Assembly: GCF_004027225.2 (NCBI RefSeq)
Contig: NC_044277.2
Span: 102,665,725-102,729,724 of the forward strand
Direction: 5' to 3'
From: Strigops habroptila
Lineage: Eukaryota > Chordata > Aves > Psittaciformes > Psittacidae
Length of the DNA: 64,000 bases
Shown here: positions 59,861 to 64,000 of the stretch, piece by piece
Layout: every line of letters begins with the position of its first letter
Position numbering within the stretch: position 1 is the stretch's first letter
The notes under the pieces: model-generated
The model's database searches: none
Told to the model about the DNA's origin: nothing
What the model saw: only the letters and a program-made list of their open reading frames with translations
Program-made: the position numbers and the translations under genes

Positions 59861-62100
59861 CCAGATGATGAAGCAGCACGTGAACAGAAAGAAGCAGCAG
59901 CTGCACCAGATGACAGGTGAAACGGATGCTGCTTTTGTTTACAGGCTGTCACGTGCTGTAACACTACAGCTTGGAATATTTTTCTGATCTTGAAAGAATT
60001 ACAGTTATTCTATTTTGTTAGCGTGTTATAAAAGAAATCATATGAAATATGTATCCTGTTATCTCTTTCAATTATTTTTTAATGGATTGATCTGTGTTCA
60101 AATTTTGGAACTCTGTCCAAAAATCATCAAAATAATGGAGAAATTAATGCAGAAACAAGTTGGAGACTGGCAAAAACTCAAGTTCCTGAATTCACGTTTG
60201 CCTGCACATGCCTGAACAGTGACCGTTGATGATGATTTTCTCAGTATGATTGATGGCATTAAAAAAAAAATTGATGGTTTTGACTTGCAAGAAAGATTTT
60301 TCTAATGGTACACCTCACTGAGACAGCTCTGGTGCCTTTCAAGGCATTTCCTACCCTGAGATTCTAACTTACTAGTCTGCAAACTCTTATTTTCCTTGGT
60401 TAAGAGTCTCCTCTCTGTAGCAGTTAATTGTATACCATCTCTAAACTACCTTTGCAGGAACAGGCATACCGTGTGGTTTGCAGTTGCAGCACATAGAGAG
60501 GACAGAATCATGTTGGTGGGTCCTATCCTTCACTTCAGCTCTTCATCGATCCTGTGTTCGGTCTCACAGTTAAAAAGAAAAGGTGGGGGGAAGCATCATG
60601 GTTCTTTGAAACAAACTGAAGTAAAAAACTTGGGTTTTGTGTGTTTTCAGGGTGATTAGCTTTTTCATGAACATGTTGTGGTTTCTGTAGTGACAGAAAT
60701 AGCTTTTCTTCAGTTGTGCTTTTCTATTTACCCATTTTATTTTTATACAAATCATAAGTTTAAGACATGAGGAGGGAACACATTTGTGCAGCAACGTCTG
60801 TTGCTTTTTGTAGCTGTTTTGGTTGCACTCATCTCCAAAGAGTTTCTGAATGTAATAACAAACATGAAATGAATGACAACAGAAGTGGGGGTGTGTTTAT
60901 ATCCCTCAGGGGAGTTATTTATCATGGAATTTTAAAGTTGATGGTTGGGAGTAACTTCACTAGAGCTGGTACAGTCAATGTGGTGAAAATGCTTCATAAA
61001 TTAAGAGAATGGGGTACGAGGTTAGGTGGGCACTTAAGATATAAGTTGGAGTATGCTTATTTAGCACAATATTGTCTAATTTCCCTTTCCTTACCCTGTC
61101 TAACCAAGAACAGGCAGGGAAGTGAGTGATGAGGCTGACGTCCAGCTGTGGCATAGGACAGGAAGCCTGCATCCCATGGGATTGCCTGGGACACCTCCGC
61201 TTAACCAAAAGGCACAGGTGTAGCACAAAAGCAGTCTTCAGTGGAGTCTGTCCTTACGTGAAATCTGTCCTTTATATCCCCTCATCTCTCACGTTAGTCT
61301 GAAATACTGTTTTCACTTGAAATACAGTTGTTCTGAACAGGATAGTCAAAATATCTTTCACTTTAAAGAAGAATGTATTAAGCCCTAACTTCTGGTAGGA
61401 AAAAGAAGACATTTTAAACTCAATCTGCTAAAATCGGTCTGTCAGTAGCAAAATGATGATTTTTATTTTGCTGTATTGGTAAGATGATTCTCCTCTTTTC
61501 TTTCCCCAACTGGCTGCTACACGGGTGAACAGCCAAACACTAAAAATAAATGTGATTGATTGAAGCTACGGGTAAGTTTGGTCTCGGAGCCTGATGACTG
61601 AAGACATCTAGGTGATCTCTTTGGGTTTTTGTTGTTTGTTTAGGACTGTTTCTAGTCTCTTACACTTTTGCCAGGAGTGTTTTTAAGCTGGTGGTAGCTC
61701 ATTTAAGTGATGCTGTACCATAAGCAGCCTTTGGAAATTTAAGAGCAGGGAATGTCAAAACTTATGCAAAATTTGAAATGGCAAAGTAATAAATGGTGTA
61801 GTGCTTCGGGCTGCCTGCATCCAGCCTGCTCTGTGTTAACTGGCTCTGGCGAGGAGGGTGAGTCTTACCTGTTTATGAGAACTTGATTCTTTGGTCATAA
61901 CATCCAAGTGGACATTTAGAAAACCAACCGGAGCGTTAAACCTCTAGCAGCAGCGTGTTGTATTCTCCTAACCTCTGACTTTATCATTTAAATGTGAAAT
62001 GAGGTGTTTAACCTTCCCATCAAATTCCTTTTCTCTTGGTAAGTTAAGTTGTACATTACCTTTTGAGATGCTTGAAGGTACCTCTCTGCTGAAATAAAGA
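59861..62100 (+). promoter_or_regulatory. GORASP1: Probable GORASP1 3'UTR
   Basis: There is no coding sequence after the stop. Candidate poly(A) signals AATAAA lie at 61545-61550, 61788-61793 and 62093-62098; which is used cannot be told. The first would give a 3'UTR of about 1.7 kb. Confidence 0.5.
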
Positions 62101-63735
62101 CAAGTAGAAAGTACTCATTTACTAGAGGGTGCAGAAGTGAGAAAACTGATTAGAATGTCTTGGTTTCCAGAGCTAACTGGGGAAGCAGCAGACCAGCTCT
62201 GCCCACACCCCTGTGCTGCTGCACTGTGGGTTTAGCAGAAAGGAAAGCAGATGAGGCAGCCTCCCAGGGAGAAGCCCTTAATTCAGCATTTCCCTCGGCA
62301 CCCTTCCCATTCTCCATCTTCCCCCATAACCAGACAAATGTTTTCACCTCCAAGCAATTCGGACAGATCTAGGCACTGCTGCGTCTGGTGAAGTGAAAGC
62401 AGTTACAGGTTACTTGCTGCATTTGATTTTACTGTGTTAATCTGTTCAGCTTCCTGGGCGTTGCCACTAACATCCACACATCCTCCCTCTTTGCTTTTGC
62501 CTTAAGCAAACGCTAATTTGCATGGGTTCTGCTGTAACAGCACCTTAAAAGGAAGTGTTTGGTTTACGTTACACTTCTAAGCTACAGAAAGTAACACAGC
62601 ATTCATAATCCCATGCAGATGATGGCGACACAATATGCCTAAGGCAGAGATGGGATGTATCCCACCCAGTCTCTAACCAGCACCTCTGACCTGCATGATG
62701 TTTGCACAGCTGCTTACAGAAAAACCTCCACCACGTAGTACAGGAAACAATTTCAGTCAATCACTTCCTCGATATCTAAGTGTGTATGTGCTTTAACAGT
62801 CCTGCTATCTAGTGGGGTGGTGCCTCCACCCGGCTCTCTGCAGGAGTGCACACCTATAAGCATAAGATCGTGTGCTTAAAGACTGATGCTACATGTCAAG
62901 TTCAGGAAACTTCTAGGGATAAAGTTTGAATCAAATGGGACCCTCTGTGAAAGAAAAGGTAATATCCTGGTGTGATGCACCGGCCAAAAAGTGGAATAAC
63001 TGGATTCATGCCTTAGCAGTCACTCTAAGCCTTCACCTTTGGCAAACACATCCTCACCCCTTCCTTGGCACCTCCAAGCTAATTCACCTCAGCAAACTGA
63101 CCTCAGCAACATTCCTGCCTCCCCCGAGGCAGCAGCTCTCAGATCAGTGTGTTGACTCTTGCAGGATCTGAGCCATGGGGTGGTTGGTCTCTGAGCAGTG
63201 ATCCAGTGGCCTGCTCCAGCCTGACTGAGGAGCACACGTTCAGTCCCCCAGCTGCCACTTTCCTACCCCTCAAATTAATGGGACCCTCAAACTAATAAAC
63301 CCCAAGTCCCTCACCACTTGGCAATGAGGTAGAACTGCATTATTATCTATCTCCTGCTTAGGGCTTATTTTGAGTAATTTTTTAGTGTTTCTAAAAGTTA
63401 ATGCTAAATCCTTCAAGTGGTTCTTCTCTTCCTAAAATGATTCTTGTCCTTCAGATGCACCTCCTGAGTGCATCTGGCTTTCAGCACTACCCCACCTGAA
63501 GAGAAGAGAGATTGCTTGTCATAGACAATTTTCTGGGAGACAGGTTACAGCAGTAAATACTAGACTTACAACTCCCTTCCATTAGGAATTTGAAAATTAA
63601 AAACAAACTTCCACAAACCAGTGGCCCTTCCTATGATTCTGGTGAACTGTAACTCTTCTAATCCCCGTGTTCCAGTGAGCTGTGACTCTTGTATCAACTC
63701 CTCAGTGCTGTGCAGGGGACCCTCCTGCTCATGCC
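62101..63735. other. Intergenic region downstream of GORASP1
   Basis: In human, WDR48 converges on GORASP1 from this side. I see no WDR48 coding sequence on the - strand, so its end, if conserved, lies beyond the window. Confidence 0.5.
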
Positions 63736-63737
63736 TT

Positions 63738-64000
63738 CAGGACTTTTAGAGACAGCACAACTCTACATAAAAAGACTTTGGGGTGCTGGTTGAGGAGAAG
63801 CTCAACATGACCCATCAGTGTGCGCTCACAGCCCAGAAACCAACCGTGTCCTGGGCTGCATCACCAGCAGCGTGACCAGCAGGTCGAGGGAGGGGATTCT
63901 CTCCCTCTCCTCCGCTCTCATGAGATCCCACCTTCATTACTGCATCAAGGGGTTCCCAACATAAGCAGGACATTGACCTGTTGGAGCGAGTCCAGAGGAA
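63738..64000 (+). mobile_element. CR1 fragment cut by the window edge
   Basis: The sense strand reads GGTGCTGGTTGAGGAGAAGC, CTCAACATGACCCATCAGTG and GTTGGAGCGAGTCCAGAGGA, a region of the CR1 reverse transcriptase with frame breaks. Confidence 0.9.

Noticed and set aside
1-64000. CRISPR arrays, operons, prophage or other bacterial systems
   Set aside because: The window is vertebrate nuclear DNA with introns, CpG islands and CR1 repeats; no spaced direct-repeat array is present.

Overview
This is a vertebrate nuclear window, almost certainly from a bird. The interspersed repeats are CR1 retrotransposon fragments with the avian-type 3' end (short tandem ATTCTATG-like repeats), and there is a solo-LTR-like endogenous retroviral element of a type I associate with avian genomes. 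Two genes can be built exon by exon with consensus splice sites. I cannot name the species.

Layout. From 1 to about 6.1 kb I see no gene. A degenerate minisatellite (about 6.16-7.94 kb; monomer about 18-20 bp, with a later 190-240 bp higher-order period) abuts the CpG-island promoter of CSRNP1. CSRNP1 runs on the + strand from a non-coding exon ending at 8304 to a poly(A) signal at 23561. It has four coding exons, 570 codons, and a long AU-rich 3'UTR. From 23.6 to 38.8 kb the DNA is intergenic with scattered CR1 fragments. From 38.8 to 45.8 kb the - strand carries six short blocks that look like exons of TTC21A (the IFT139/TTC21 family). They lie in the right order, but three contain in-frame stops and others show frame breaks or missing splice signals, so this looks like a decayed gene. 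The GORASP1 CpG island is at about 50.64-51.35 kb, with a CR1 fragment directly against its upstream edge. GORASP1 (+ strand, nine coding exons, 408 codons) runs 50953-59860, with an antisense LTR in its last intron. The window ends in another CR1.

Context. The order CSRNP1 - TTC21A (opposite strand) - GORASP1 matches human 3p22 as I remember it, where TTC21A and GORASP1 are head to head. The genes are not a functional pathway. CSRNP1 is an immediate-early nuclear transcription factor, GORASP1 is a Golgi stacking protein, and TTC21A is a ciliary/flagellar TPR protein. The main observation is the apparent loss of TTC21A between two intact neighbours. All homology statements rest on reading translations by eye against remembered family sequences; no search was run.
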